Source of the DNA: Gimesia aquarii
Lineage (GTDB): Bacteria > Planctomycetota > Planctomycetia > Planctomycetales > Planctomycetaceae
Direction of reading: 5' to 3'
Length of the DNA: 64,000 nt
Assembly: GCF_007748175.1 (NCBI RefSeq)
Contig: NZ_CP037422.1
Coordinates: forward strand, 4,272,327 to 4,336,326
Every line of letters begins with the position of its first letter. Position 1 is the first letter of the stretch. The notes under the pieces are model-generated. The model was not told the DNA's origin and did no database searches. It was given only the letters and a program-made list of their open reading frames with translations. This document shows positions 19,749 through 29,648 of this stretch, in pieces. Position numbers and translations under genes: made by a program.

Positions 19749-21632
19749 GTGTCAAACCCCAATCCGACGAGACCGGGTTCACCTGTCTGGAAATCTCTGG
19801 AAACATGGATCGCCCTGTTTACGATCATCATGATCGCCATCCATCTGGTGTTGCGCTATGGGCTGATTAGCGCTGAAACTACACAGAACATACCGCTCTG
19901 GTTAGTCCTCAGCCTGGGCGGCACACCTCTGGTTTGGGGACTGTTGGTCAAAATGATCCATCGTGAGTTTGGTTCGGATCTACTGGCGGGAATTTCCATT
20001 GTTGTCTCTGTTTTATTGCATGAGTATCTCGCAGGCTCTCTGGTTGTATTGATGCTTTCCGGGGGAGAAGCATTAGAAGCCTATGCCGTTCGTAGTGCTT
20101 CCTCTGTGCTGCAAGCATTAAGTAAAAGGATGCCCTCGATTGCTCATCTCAAAGTCGATTCGAAGGTTGATGATGTTCCCTTGGAACAAATCGCCGTCGA
20201 GGACACGTTAGTGATTTTTCCACACGAAATTTGTCCCATTGATGGAGTGGTACTCGAAGGTCATGGCGTGATGGACGAATCCTATCTTACGGGTGAGCCC
20301 TATATGATGTCCAAGACTCCGGGATCTCAGGTGCTTTCCGGTGCCATTAATGGTGAATCCGCACTGACGATTCGCGCGGAAAAACGGGCCGTGGATTCCC
20401 GTTATGCAAAAATCATGCAGGTGATGCAAACATCGGAACAGCATCGCCCCCGCATGAGGCGAATGGCTGATAAACTTGGTGCGTGGTACACACCACTTGC
20501 CGTTTTGATTGGACTGGTGGCCTGGTTCCTTTCTGGTGATCCCGTGCGATTCTTGGCAGTGATGGTAGTTGCCACCCCCTGCCCGCTGCTAATTGCAATT
20601 CCGGTTGCCATCATCGGTTCGATTTCTCTTGCAGCCCGCAGAGCAATCATTGTTCGTGATCCTACCGCGTTGGAAACTGCCGACACTTGCCGTACGATTA
20701 TTTTTGATAAAACAGGTACATTGACCTATGGTAAGCCGGTACTGACGGAACAGTTATGTGCAACCGGATTCGAACCAGACGAAGTCCTTTCCCTCGTAGG
20801 TAGTCTGGAACGATTTTCCAAGCATCCATTGGCGGTCGCCATTATGACTGCGATGCAGGAAGCCAAAACCGTGATTCATGATGCCACTGAGATTAGCGAA
20901 CCACCGGGAGAAGGCTTACAGGGAACGGTCGCCGGACAGACGATCCAGATTACAAGTCGCAAGAAACTTCTCAAACAACAACCCGATCTTGCAGATCAAT
21001 TACCACCCCAAGCAGGAGGTCTGGAATGTGTGATCCTGATCAACGACCAATATGCTGGTATCTATCGTTTTCGCGATACACCTCGTACCGATGGACTCTC
21101 CTTTATTAATCATCTCTCACCACAACATCAAATCCATCGAACCATGCTGGTCTCCGGGGATCGGGAATCTGAGGTTCGCTATCTTGCGGATCAAGTGGGA
21201 ATCGAAAATGTCTTTTTTAGTCAAAGCCCGGAACAAAAGCTGGAAATCGTAAACACCGAAACAAAAGACACCAACACGATCTTTGTGGGTGATGGAATCA
21301 ACGATGCTCCCGCCCTGATGGCGGCGACTGTGGGAGTCGCCTTTGGTCAAAATAGCGATGTGACTACCGAAGCCGCTGATGTGATCGTGATGGATAGTTC
21401 TTTACAAAAAATTGATGAATTTCTACACATCAGTCGTCGTATGCGACGGATCGCCCTGCAAAGTGCCCTGGGAGGCATGGGATTGAGCATCCTGGGTATG
21501 CTGCTCGCTTCAGCCGGATACTTACCACCGGTAGCCGGAGCTATCTCGCAGGAGGTCATTGATGTGCTGGCCGTGCTGAATGCACTGCGTGTTGCCCTCC
21601 CACCTAAAGCCTTGATCGACTTTAAAGTGTAA
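19749..21632 (+). CDS. heavy-metal P1B-type ATPase without metal-binding N-terminal domain
   Basis: A 627-residue pump with a GTG start. Core motifs: TGE (181-183), the transmembrane metal motif T-P-C-P-L (276-280), phosphorylation site DKTGTLT (Asp320), the HP motif S-K-H-P-L (His359-Pro360) and [11 protein letters not shown]. No N-terminal CxxC/HMA domain is present, and the membrane motif is TPC rather than the CPC of copper and zinc pumps, so the metal is uncertain. It likely exports a transition metal. It stands alone between a di-haem peroxidase and a convergent hydrolase. Confidence 0.93.
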   Translation: MSNPNPTRPGSPVWKSLETWIALFTIIMIAIHLVLRYGLISAETTQNIPLWLVLSLGGTPLVWGLLVKMIHREFGSDLLAGISIVVSVLLHEYLAGSLVVLMLSGGEALEAYAVRSASSVLQALSKRMPSIAHLKVDSKVDDVPLEQIAVEDTLVIFPHEICPIDGVVLEGHGVMDESYLTGEPYMMSKTPGSQVLSGAINGESALTIRAEKRAVDSRYAKIMQVMQTSEQHRPRMRRMADKLGAWYTPLAVLIGLVAWFLSGDPVRFLAVMVVATPCPLLIAIPVAIIGSISLAARRAIIVRDPTALETADTCRTIIFDKTGTLTYGKPVLTEQLCATGFEPDEVLSLVGSLERFSKHPLAVAIMTAMQEAKTVIHDATEISEPPGEGLQGTVAGQTIQITSRKKLLKQQPDLADQLPPQAGGLECVILINDQYAGIYRFRDTPRTDGLSFINHLSPQHQIHRTMLVSGDRESEVRYLADQVGIENVFFSQSPEQKLEIVNTETKDTNTIFVGDGINDAPALMAATVGVAFGQNSDVTTEAADVIVMDSSLQKIDEFLHISRRMRRIALQSALGGMGLSILGMLLASAGYLPPVAGAISQEVIDVLAVLNALRVALPPKALIDFKV

Positions 21633-21669
21633 TAAGCTGTTTGAAGTTCAAATCACAAAAGAAGTCGCT

Positions 21670-22773
21670 TTAATTTTGATCAGAAGTGGCCTTTGAGTGT
21701 GTGCCCTTTGGTTCAAAATGGATGGTAGGTTTGCCATCTGCATACGAGACCACAAAACGTCCGTCTGATGTCGGGTAAATCACGTCCTGATTTAATTCAA
21801 AATCGGTGGGAGATTTGCGCAAACGAAATTTCGCTCGCCCCGGTATCATATATTTGCCACCAAATTTCGTCATCATCTTGGTTCGATCACCGAGTGAATG
21901 ACCGGTCGATCTGAAAACCACCTTATCAATATCCTTGGGAGTCACAAATTTGGCTTCCACATCCAGGTTTGCGGCTTTCATATTTTCATACATCTGCTTT
22001 GCATCAGGAAAGAGACAGTAATTGTCAGTGGTTCCGTGAATGATCACAATTTTTGTTTCATGCCCCAGATCTTTCATTACTTTTAAGTGTGCGGGATTCC
22101 CAATGTAGCGAATCTCTTGAGCTCCCGGCGTCAAATAACTGGCAGAACTTTTATCCTGGCTGTAACGCGCATTCAACACACTGCCGCCGGGTAAGTTGAA
22201 TGCAATATCATCGGTGAGTCGTGGCATTCCACAAATATCAACGACACAGGTAAATGTATGGGGTGCCAGTTTATTACACATCAAAGTCACATTCCCACCA
22301 CCGGAGCCTCCCGAAGAATAGATTCGACGAGAGTTAAACGGAATTTTTTCTTTGATCAATTCATGGTATACAAAAGAAAGTGCCCGCAATGCATCAATGG
22401 CCTGCAAATATCCAAAATCATACGGTGCTCCGGTCTGTGGTTTCCAGGGACCACTTTGCAGGTAATCGACAGAGATTGCAATTACGTTCAATTCTTTAGT
22501 GAGTACGGCCGGATTCCCGGCTCCCGAAGTATTGGTTCCCCCCCAATTATGCAGGTTGAGCATCAAACCGGTCTCTGCAGTCACATTTGCCAGTTTGTTA
22601 CCGGGATAATAGAGATACACTTTGACCGAACGTGGTCCTGGCTTGAATGGCCATTCCTGAGTTTCGATTGTAACGGTTCCATTCTGAGCAGGTAACTCTG
22701 CCGCCTTTAAACTTGCTAACCAAAGTACCTGACAAAAGAGAGTGAATAGGACAGAAAAATTCTGGTTCATCAA
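21670..22773 (-). CDS. secreted alpha/beta-hydrolase, esterase-like
   Basis: A 367-residue protein with a signal peptide (about 24 residues). The nucleophile elbow is G-G-S-G-G-G (Ser157), an oxyanion region H-N-W-G-G-T lies at about 75-80, and D-N-Y-C-L-F-P and S-T-G-H-S-L probably supply the acid and base. Length and motif order fit esterase/PHB-depolymerase-like or prolyl-oligopeptidase-like secreted hydrolases. The substrate is unknown. It converges on the P-type ATPase gene (37 bp apart). Confidence 0.8.
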   Translation of the reverse strand: MMNQNFSVLFTLFCQVLWLASLKAAELPAQNGTVTIETQEWPFKPGPRSVKVYLYYPGNKLANVTAETGLMLNLHNWGGTNTSGAGNPAVLTKELNVIAISVDYLQSGPWKPQTGAPYDFGYLQAIDALRALSFVYHELIKEKIPFNSRRIYSSGGSGGGNVTLMCNKLAPHTFTCVVDICGMPRLTDDIAFNLPGGSVLNARYSQDKSSASYLTPGAQEIRYIGNPAHLKVMKDLGHETKIVIIHGTTDNYCLFPDAKQMYENMKAANLDVEAKFVTPKDIDKVVFRSTGHSLGDRTKMMTKFGGKYMIPGRAKFRLRKSPTDFELNQDVIYPTSDGRFVVSYADGKPTIHFEPKGTHSKATSDQN

Positions 22774-22907
22774 ATTGACCTTTTTCTAATTGAATCTCAT
22801 CCGGTTTGTCAGTCGGTCTCAAATTCGCTTGACGAATGCGATGAGATTGATCATCGTGAATAAGTTGGCCAGAGTCAACGCAGACAACCATCTTTGAGGA
22901 CACATAT

Positions 22908-24035
22908 ATGACTTCACTTCCCATTGTAAAACCCCAGGAGATCAACCTCGATGGAGAACGGATACAGCAAGCGGGAAAATTACTAACAGAATGGACGGAA
23001 GCAGGCAGCATTCCCGGAGCTGCCATTGTGGTCGGACGGCATGGGAAAATTGTGGAACCACAGTTCTTTGGAAAACAGGGACCGGAAAATAACGCAGAAG
23101 CCGTTCGACGAGACGGCATGTTCCTTCTTGCTTCAATTACCAAACCAATTGTTTACATGAGTGCTTTGAAACTGGTGGAACGTGGTGAATTGGTATTAAC
23201 GGTCCCTGTCACGCATTACATTCCCGACTTCGCAGCGCACCATAAGGAATCGATCCTGGTACATCATCTGTTTACGCATACATCGGGTATGCCTGATATG
23301 CTGGAAAACAATGTCGCCTTACGTCAGTCACTGGCTCCCTTAGAGAAATTCATTCGTGGTGCTATCTATGACACAGTGCCTCTCTTTCAACCTGCAGGAA
23401 CTGGGCTTAGTTACCAAAGTATGGGGACATTAATTGTTGCCGAAATCATACAACGCATCACTAGAAAAACGATTGCCCAACATGTGCGTGATGAAATCAT
23501 CAAGCCATTGGGTCTGCAAAGCACCTGGCTCGGGCGTGGTGATTTTCCGCGCGAACGTCTTGTGCGTGTTGAAACGCCTGAATATCAAATTGGTTCGAAG
23601 TTTGGCTGGAACAGTGAGTACTGGCAGGACCTCGGCGTCCCCTGGGGAGGCATGTTTAGTTCTCCCGAAGATATGGCTGTCCTCTGTCAATGGATGCTCA
23701 ACTACGGCGAACAGAATGACGTGCGTCTGCTTTCTCGATCGATGATGGAAATGGCGACAACGAATCGGCTCAATGATTACCCTGACATGCCGGAACCGAT
23801 TCGCCGTTCTCAACCGTGGGGACTGGGATGGCGATTGAATCACCCTGGCCAGAGTGGTAGCTGGGGAAATCTTCTCGACCGAAGTGTTTTTGGTCATACT
23901 GGCGCCACGGGTACAATGGTCTGGATGGACCGCCGTCGTGATGGCTTTGCGGTAATATTAACAACGGCGATTCGGTCGAAAGCACCTTGGCGTCTGGTCA
24001 GCTTATCTAATATCATTGCTTCTGCTTTTAAATAG
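22908..24035 (+). CDS. serine hydrolase of the class C beta-lactamase/EstB family
   Basis: A 375-residue protein with no obvious signal peptide. The three family motifs are present: S-x-x-K as S-I-T-K (Ser76, Lys79), Y-x-(N/S) as Y-Q-S (Tyr169) and H-T-G in F-G-H-T-G-A-T-G (about 330). Proteins of this type act as esterases, D-aminopeptidases or transesterases more often than as true beta-lactamases. It is divergent from the hydrolase on the minus strand, sharing a 134-bp intergenic region. Confidence 0.9.
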   Translation: MTSLPIVKPQEINLDGERIQQAGKLLTEWTEAGSIPGAAIVVGRHGKIVEPQFFGKQGPENNAEAVRRDGMFLLASITKPIVYMSALKLVERGELVLTVPVTHYIPDFAAHHKESILVHHLFTHTSGMPDMLENNVALRQSLAPLEKFIRGAIYDTVPLFQPAGTGLSYQSMGTLIVAEIIQRITRKTIAQHVRDEIIKPLGLQSTWLGRGDFPRERLVRVETPEYQIGSKFGWNSEYWQDLGVPWGGMFSSPEDMAVLCQWMLNYGEQNDVRLLSRSMMEMATTNRLNDYPDMPEPIRRSQPWGLGWRLNHPGQSGSWGNLLDRSVFGHTGATGTMVWMDRRRDGFAVILTTAIRSKAPWRLVSLSNIIASAFK

Positions 24036-24087
24036 ACGGTGTTAAGAACACCTTTGTTGCTCGAATTCGTGTCTATAGAGAAAAGAG

Positions 24088-24471
24088 ATGAAAACATTCT
24101 CAAAATATTTGCTCGCCCTGTTTATGGTGAGTGCGGGGGTGATGCACTTTGGGAATCCAGTTTTTTTTCTGAAGATCATGCCCCCTTATTTACCCTGGCA
24201 TCTTGAGTTGGTTTACCTGAGCGGATTCTTTGAAATCGGGCTGGGAATCTCTCTCTGTTTTCAACGAATCTCAAAAGGAGCTGCCTGGGGGATTATCGCA
24301 TTACTGATCGCGGTTTTTCCCGCTAATATTCATCTCTATTTACATCAGGAAATCATGCCCGCTCCTTCCTGGTTACATTTGATACGGCTTCCCGTACAAG
24401 GTCTTTTCATTCTCTGGGCGTATTGGCACACTAGACCCACTCTGGAACAAATGCCATCAACAAACGTTTGA
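24088..24471 (+). CDS. DoxX-like small membrane protein
   Basis: A 127-residue protein with four predicted transmembrane helices: Y-L-L-A-L-F-M-V-S-A-G-V, L-V-Y-L-S-G-F-F-E-I-G-L-G, A-A-W-G-I-I-A-L-L-I-A-V-F and L-P-V-Q-G-L-F-I-L-W-A. The A-G-V-M-H-F and G-F-F-E-I-G-L-G motifs and the N-I-H loop match the DoxX/DUF4149-like membrane family seen in many bacteria. The cellular role is not known. It follows the serine hydrolase by 52 bp and may be co-transcribed. Confidence 0.8.
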   Translation: MKTFSKYLLALFMVSAGVMHFGNPVFFLKIMPPYLPWHLELVYLSGFFEIGLGISLCFQRISKGAAWGIIALLIAVFPANIHLYLHQEIMPAPSWLHLIRLPVQGLFILWAYWHTRPTLEQMPSTNV

Positions 24472-24812
24472 TGAGCAGAAATCACTACAAAAAATTGTTG
24501 ATCACATAAGAATTTCACACGGAAGCTGTTCAATAATTCTCAGGTTATGTTACAGTCTGTACGATAATAGATGAGGTAGAATCTCAGACTGCCGGTATGA
24601 AAGCATTCTGCATTTCATATCGACTTAGGTAAGATAGTTCATTTGGGTTCTATCAATATGATTTTGTTTTGTATTCATCTAAGATTTTTTCTGAATAGAA
24701 ATTGATCAATTCACATCGATTAATCACACTATGTACTGCACTCAGTAACGAATCAGACTGCTCCGTCAATACAAAGTAGACACCTTTGAAGACCAAGCTC
24801 CAGGCATTGATT
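24472..24812. other. promoter region of the respiratory operon
   Basis: About 340 bp of AT-rich sequence between the DoxX-like gene and the oxidase operon. It must contain the operon promoter; I cannot fix the -35 and -10 boxes with confidence, and there is no small gene. Confidence 0.45.
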
Positions 24813-25793
24813 ATGAACTCTGTGATTCCTGTTCTTGACCCCGCGTCTCCACAGGCAGAGGCAATTAACGATTTATTTCTTCAAGTGCTACTGATTAGTG
24901 CGATCATCTTTGCGATTGTGGCAGGCCTCATCTTGATCGCCATCTCACGCGGTCGCCGCAAACAGACATTGCCTGAACAGGATTTCGGTAGCGAAAAAAC
25001 AGAAATTGCCTGGATGGTCGGTCCTGTCATTATTGTGATTTGGCTCGTCGCGATTAGTGCAAATCTGGTGATCACCCTCAATGCCATTCCTAAAGCTGAT
25101 CCAGACGGCAAAACAGATCTGAGCGAAATCGATTTAATTGTGACCGGCCATCAATGGTGGTGGGAAGTCGAATATCCGAAATCAGGTGTGATCTCTGCGA
25201 ATGAAATTTATATCCCTGTCGGTAAAAAGCTACGGGTTCAGATTTCCTCTGATGACGTGATTCATTGCTTTTGGGTGGCACAACTTGGCCGAAAGATCGA
25301 TGCCATCCCAGGACGCGAAAATTATATTTGGCTAGAAGCCAGTGAGCCCGGCTCATATCAGGGACGCTGTTCCGAATATTGCGGTGCTCAGCATGCCTGG
25401 ATGAACTTCAAAGTATATGCAGTATCTAATGAGGAATATGAGCAATGGCTGGCGAGTGAAAACAAAGCAGTCGCTCAACCAAAATTACTCTCTCCATTGG
25501 CCTCTGCTGATGAACAGTTAGCATTTGCTGGTAAACAGTTCTTTTTCCAGGCGACCTGTCAACAATGCCATACGATTGAGGGCACACCAGCCAAAGCCAG
25601 GATTGGTCCTGATTTGACGCATTTTGCCAGTCGCAAAGAAATTGGTGCAGGTGTGATCGAGAATTCATCGGAAAATCTGGCGCTGTGGTTAAAAGATCCA
25701 CAAGCACTCAAACCAGGATGTAAAATGCCCAATTTTAAGTTAAATGAAGAGCATCTCAAACAACTCGTAGCCTACCTGGAGACACTCGAGTGA
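24813..25793 (+). CDS. coxB: cytochrome c oxidase subunit II with fused cytochrome c domain (caa3 type)
   Basis: About 326 residues from the ATG at 24813 (AGG eight bases upstream); a TTG at 24786 is the alternative. Two transmembrane helices are followed by the cupredoxin domain with the CuA site: H-C-F-W-V, then C-S-E-Y-C-G-A-Q-H-A-W-M. A C-terminal cytochrome c domain adds C-Q-Q-C-H and the Met ligand in K-M-P-N-F. The H-Q-W-W-W-E aromatic patch for electron entry is present. The fused cytochrome makes this a caa3-type enzyme. Its TGA overlaps the GTG start of the next gene. Confidence 0.95.
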   Translation: MNSVIPVLDPASPQAEAINDLFLQVLLISAIIFAIVAGLILIAISRGRRKQTLPEQDFGSEKTEIAWMVGPVIIVIWLVAISANLVITLNAIPKADPDGKTDLSEIDLIVTGHQWWWEVEYPKSGVISANEIYIPVGKKLRVQISSDDVIHCFWVAQLGRKIDAIPGRENYIWLEASEPGSYQGRCSEYCGAQHAWMNFKVYAVSNEEYEQWLASENKAVAQPKLLSPLASADEQLAFAGKQFFFQATCQQCHTIEGTPAKARIGPDLTHFASRKEIGAGVIENSSENLALWLKDPQALKPGCKMPNFKLNEEHLKQLVAYLETLE

Positions 25794-28021
25794 CGACAGG
25801 ATCGATCAAACAATCAGAACTTGCCAGTATCGAACCTCCAGTCACTTCGACCGTCATGCTCGACTGGGTGAGTACACTCGATCATAAACGCATCGGTATT
25901 ATGTATATTCTGACCGCCGTCTTTTATCTGGCTGTGGCGGGATTTGAAGCATTGTTGATGCGAGCGCAATTGGCATTCCCCAATAACACCTTACTTTCGC
26001 CGGAAATGTTCAACCAGTTATTTACCATGCATGGCACAACCATGGTCTTTCTGGTGGGAATGCCCGTATTGACCGGATTTGCCAATTACTTTGTACCATT
26101 GATGATCGGAGCCCGTGATGTTGCGTTTCCACGTTTAAATGCCTTCGGATTCTGGATGCTATTTTTTGGGGCCCTGCTGATACACTATAGTTTCTTGACA
26201 GGCTCAGCCCCCAATGCTGGCTGGTTCAGCTATGTTCCTCTTTCCACCAAAGCCTATAGTTCATTGCAGGGTGTTGACTATTGGATCATTGGCTTACTAA
26301 TCATGGGAGTGGGCTCCGTTTCCGGAGCGATTAATATCTTCGCCACGATTATCTGCATGCGTGCACCAGGTATGAGTTTGCAGAGGGTTCCGCTATTCGT
26401 CTGGATGATGTTAATGCAGGTCATTTTGATCATCCTGGCATTACCGGCATTAAACTCGGCATTGGCAATGCTGTTAATTGACCGCTGGCTTGGTTCGGCA
26501 TTTTTCGATCCCACACGCGGCGGGTCTGCGGTTCTCTGGCAACACTATTTCTGGATCTTTGGCCACCCAGAAGTTTATATCTTAATCCTGCCCGGTTTTG
26601 GGATGATCTCCGAAGTCATCCCTGTATTCTCCCGCAAGCCTATCTATGGTTACACTTTTGTAGCGGGTTCTTCAGTGGCAATCGTGCTACTCGGCTATGG
26701 AGTCTGGGCGCATCACATGTTTGCTGTCGGACTGGGTATGTATGCCGATATCTTTTTTGCCATCGGCTCCCTACTGATTGCCATTCCCACAGGCATCAAA
26801 GTCTTTAACTGGACGGCCACACTCTGGGGTGGAGAAATCCAATTCAATACGGCATTACACTTTGCTGTTGGCTTTCTGCTGCAGTTTGTCATCGGTGGCT
26901 TAACGGGGATTATGTTCGCAGCCGTCCCGATCGACTGGCAATTGACTGACACGTATTTTGTGGTTGCCCATTTTCATTATGTATTGATTGGTGGACTTGT
27001 CTTCTCTTTATTCTCAGCCGCTTATTACTGGTTTCCTAAGATGACCGGCCGCATGCTCAACGAACGATTGGGAATCCTGCAATTCTGGTTGTGGGTCCTC
27101 GGCTTTAATATGACATTTATGGTCCAGCATTTTCTGGGAATGATGGGCATGCCCCGACGGGTTTATACTTACGCTGACAATCCCGGCTGGGCACTCTTAA
27201 ATGGAATTGCTTCAATCGGTGCTATCTTTATGGCTGTCGGCACACTGGTATTTCTTTGGAATATCTGGATCAGTTTACGCAAAGGCAAAATTGCCGGCGA
27301 TAATCCATGGGACGCGTTCACACTGGAATGGGCGACGACTTCCCCACCACCACCTGAAAACTTTAGCTCGCTCCCAGAAATCAAAAGCCGTCGTCCCGTT
27401 TGGGATATGAACCACCCCGAATACGCAGATTGGAAGTCCGCACAGACGCCACCCGACAAAGGCAAGCGACTTAATTTACCTAAACTTGCGGCATGGTCAT
27501 TTATTGCTTCTGAAGCCGTCTTCTTTCTGTTATTACTGATAGCTTTTGTCGTGTTTAACACACGCAATCGCGGAGGCATGGTTACCGCTTCCGTATTAGA
27601 TGTGGAACGAACCGGTATTTTTAGTCTGTTCCTCATCTCTAGTAGTGTGACCTTCTGGCTCGCAGAACGATTTTTAAAAGCTGGCAAGAAATCAATGTTT
27701 ACCTTCTCGCTGGGAGTGACGATCCTGTTTGGAACCATCTTCCTGGCAGGACAGGTTTGGGAATATACCGGTTTGTTAACTAGTAATGTAACAATTAATA
27801 CCGATCTCTTTACAGCAACATTTTTTACGATCACCGGATTCCATGGAATTCATGTTACCGCGGGAGTCCTTGCGTTGATCGTGATGCTCTTTATGGGAGT
27901 CAAAGGGAATCTGACTCCCAAAAAATCACATGTGTTTGGCGCAGTAGGCGTTTATTGGCACTTTGTAGATGTTGTCTGGCTGTTTGTTTTTGGAATTATT
28001 TATCTGGGACTTCTGCAATGA
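25790..28021 (+). CDS. cytochrome c oxidase subunits I and III fused
   Basis: A 743-residue protein. Residues 1-about 540 are subunit I: haem a ligand His81 (M-H-G-T-T-M-V-F), CuB site His259 with the H-P-E-V-Y motif typical of A-family enzymes, His308-His309, haem a3 ligand His394 and haem a ligand His396 (V-A-H-F-H-Y-V-L). From about 558 the protein continues as subunit III (S-E-A-V-F-F-L-L-L-L-I-A-F, G-F-H-G-I-H-V-T-A-G and Y-W-H-F-V-D-V-V-W). Such I-III fusions are known in caa3 oxidases, for example in Thermus. The start is a GTG overlapping the coxB stop (GTGA), and the end overlaps the ctaG start. Confidence 0.95.
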   Translation: MTTGSIKQSELASIEPPVTSTVMLDWVSTLDHKRIGIMYILTAVFYLAVAGFEALLMRAQLAFPNNTLLSPEMFNQLFTMHGTTMVFLVGMPVLTGFANYFVPLMIGARDVAFPRLNAFGFWMLFFGALLIHYSFLTGSAPNAGWFSYVPLSTKAYSSLQGVDYWIIGLLIMGVGSVSGAINIFATIICMRAPGMSLQRVPLFVWMMLMQVILIILALPALNSALAMLLIDRWLGSAFFDPTRGGSAVLWQHYFWIFGHPEVYILILPGFGMISEVIPVFSRKPIYGYTFVAGSSVAIVLLGYGVWAHHMFAVGLGMYADIFFAIGSLLIAIPTGIKVFNWTATLWGGEIQFNTALHFAVGFLLQFVIGGLTGIMFAAVPIDWQLTDTYFVVAHFHYVLIGGLVFSLFSAAYYWFPKMTGRMLNERLGILQFWLWVLGFNMTFMVQHFLGMMGMPRRVYTYADNPGWALLNGIASIGAIFMAVGTLVFLWNIWISLRKGKIAGDNPWDAFTLEWATTSPPPPENFSSLPEIKSRRPVWDMNHPEYADWKSAQTPPDKGKRLNLPKLAAWSFIASEAVFFLLLLIAFVVFNTRNRGGMVTASVLDVERTGIFSLFLISSSVTFWLAERFLKAGKKSMFTFSLGVTILFGTIFLAGQVWEYTGLLTSNVTINTDLFTATFFTITGFHGIHVTAGVLALIVMLFMGVKGNLTPKKSHVFGAVGVYWHFVDVVWLFVFGIIYLGLLQ

Positions 28022-28854
28022 GTTCGTATTTCGATTTAACAAGCGGATTATGGAAATGGAGTTCACCAGTCTGGTTACTGGTCTTGTCTCTGATAGGGCT
28101 CTACGTTTTAATTCAACGAGGCACATTAGGTAAACGCAGTCTCTATTTCATTTTCGCAATGTTCACTTTGGCGATGGCGTATGTCTCACCCATCGGAGTC
28201 TTGTCCGACGGTTACCTGTTTAGTGCCCATGTCATTCAGCATCTGTTACTGCTACTGATTGTACCGCTCTTCCTCCTGTTGAGTTTTTCCAGATCTGCCA
28301 TAGAATCACTCTTTAGCCACCCCTTCATGAACCGACTGGGTTATGTGTTGGCAGTCCCTTTTCTAGGCTGGCTCAGCGGCTTAGGTGTCATGTGGTTTTG
28401 GCATGTTCCTTCGTTTTGTAATGCTTCAACAGAGAATTATGCGCTGGGAGTTTTTCGCGATGCCACATTTTTGCTCGCAGGTCTCGTATTCTGGTGGCCC
28501 ATATTTTCGCCTTTGAAACGCTATCACCTGCCTTCGCCACTTGCCATGATTTACCTGTTCTCAGCCTGCCTCGGATGCACACTGTTAGGGATCTATATTA
28601 CATTCACCGTCATTTCGATCTGCCCGGCATTTGCCAACCCTATTGATCGATTAGGAATTATGCATCTGCTTTATGACCAGGGAATGACCCCCGCACTTGA
28701 TCAACGATTAGGCGGACTTTTAATGTGGGTCCCCCCCTGCTCACTTTATGTCTGTGCCATTATGGTCGTACTCAAAAGGTGGTATTCTGAAATGGAACAA
28801 CTTACACCACAAACAGCTGGGACAACCAACTCGCTCCGGGAGGCACGCTCATGA
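28018..28854 (+). CDS. ctaG: cytochrome c oxidase assembly factor CtaG (caa3 type)
   Basis: A 278-residue membrane protein with about seven transmembrane helices, started at the ATG overlapping the previous stop (ATGA). It has the caa3_CtaG signatures: H-V-I-Q-H-L-L-L-L-L-I-V-P-L, M-W-F-W-H-V-P and L-D-Q-R-L-G-G-L-L-M-W. CtaG of this type, first defined in Bacillus, is needed to form active caa3 oxidase, probably in copper delivery. The operon position agrees. Confidence 0.9.
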   Translation: MSSYFDLTSGLWKWSSPVWLLVLSLIGLYVLIQRGTLGKRSLYFIFAMFTLAMAYVSPIGVLSDGYLFSAHVIQHLLLLLIVPLFLLLSFSRSAIESLFSHPFMNRLGYVLAVPFLGWLSGLGVMWFWHVPSFCNASTENYALGVFRDATFLLAGLVFWWPIFSPLKRYHLPSPLAMIYLFSACLGCTLLGIYITFTVISICPAFANPIDRLGIMHLLYDQGMTPALDQRLGGLLMWVPPCSLYVCAIMVVLKRWYSEMEQLTPQTAGTTNSLREARS

Positions 28855-29084
28855 ATCAAGAAGAGTTACAAGAAACTCCCGAGCAGGAAAATTTAGAACA
28901 GGAATTAACAGAGCAGGAAATCGAACCAACATATGCTCCAGCCGCGCTCGCCATGGGCATTACATTCATGCTTTGGGGAATTTTAACACATTGGAGTATG
29001 TCCTTGATCGGAGCGGCTGTAATCGTCGGTGCAATCTGGTCCTGGATGAATGAGATTCGTAATTCATGGAGTGAAACGCCTTGA
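28851..29084 (+). CDS. small two-helix membrane protein of the oxidase operon
   Basis: A 77-residue protein whose start overlaps the ctaG stop by 4 bp (ATGA). The first 30 residues are very rich in Glu and Gln; two transmembrane helices follow (A-L-A-M-G-I-T-F-M-L-W-G and L-I-G-A-A-V-I-V-G-A-I-W). Size and position suggest an accessory subunit comparable to the small subunit IV of bacterial oxidases, but sequence alone does not prove this. Confidence 0.75.
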   Translation: MNQEELQETPEQENLEQELTEQEIEPTYAPAALAMGITFMLWGILTHWSMSLIGAAVIVGAIWSWMNEIRNSWSETP

Positions 29085-29614
29085 ATAATCAACCACCACA
29101 GCAATCTGACAAACCGTGTTGCCAGCATCCGCGTAGAACATTTCTGACGCGGCTTTCGATCGGATTGTCAGCGGTGATCGGTCTGGTCATTACCATGCCC
29201 GTGATTGGATATGTACTCGCCCCTATTTTCAAAAAACCAAAAGAGAAATGGCGAGCCGTTGGCAAACTTGAAGATTTCAAAGTCGGTGGATTTGTGCTGG
29301 TCCAATACGAAGACCCGTCGCCTGTCGCCTGGGCGGGAGTTACTGCCACGGCAGGTGCCTGGCTTCGGCGTGTGAGTGAAACAGAGTTTATCGCTTTTTC
29401 AATTAATTGCCGCCATCTGGGATGTCCCGTCAGATGGGTGGATGACCCTAAATTGTTCATGTGCCCCTGTCATGGCGGCGTTTATTATGAAGATGGAACT
29501 GTAGCAGCAGGACCACCACCTGAACCTCTTCAAAAAATTACTGTTCGTGTCCGTAATGGCCAAGTCGAAGTACAAACAATACCAACTCCGCTGACCTTAA
29601 CGACGCTCACATGA
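29081..29614 (+). CDS. qcrA: Rieske iron-sulfur protein of the cytochrome bc complex
   Basis: A 177-residue protein. A TTG start overlaps the preceding stop (TTGA). The N-terminus has a Tat-like motif (P-R-R-T-F-L-T-R-L-S) and one membrane anchor. The [2Fe-2S] site is complete: C-R-H-L-G-C (box 1) and C-P-C-H-G-G (box 2). It carries electrons from quinol to the cytochrome c domain of the partner protein encoded next. Confidence 0.93.
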   Translation: MNNQPPQQSDKPCCQHPRRTFLTRLSIGLSAVIGLVITMPVIGYVLAPIFKKPKEKWRAVGKLEDFKVGGFVLVQYEDPSPVAWAGVTATAGAWLRRVSETEFIAFSINCRHLGCPVRWVDDPKLFMCPCHGGVYYEDGTVAAGPPPEPLQKITVRVRNGQVEVQTIPTPLTLTTLT

Positions 29615-29648
29615 AACCACTTTTGATGAAAAGCGAGTATCCGGCTGA

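Noticed and set aside
22598..23143. 181-codon minus-strand open frame spanning the divergent hydrolase starts
   Set aside because: It overlaps two well-supported genes, and would occupy the shared promoter region. No recognisable domain.
22908..24035. Class C beta-lactamase as an antibiotic resistance gene
   Set aside because: Only the general S-x-x-K, Y-x-S and H-T-G motifs are present, with no signal peptide. Most proteins of this type are esterases or peptidases, and it is not near blaI/blaR1.
27169..27834. 221-codon open frame on the minus strand inside the oxidase I-III gene
   Set aside because: It lies wholly antisense to a strongly conserved gene, has no ribosome-binding site or family features, and is explained by codon bias of the sense gene.
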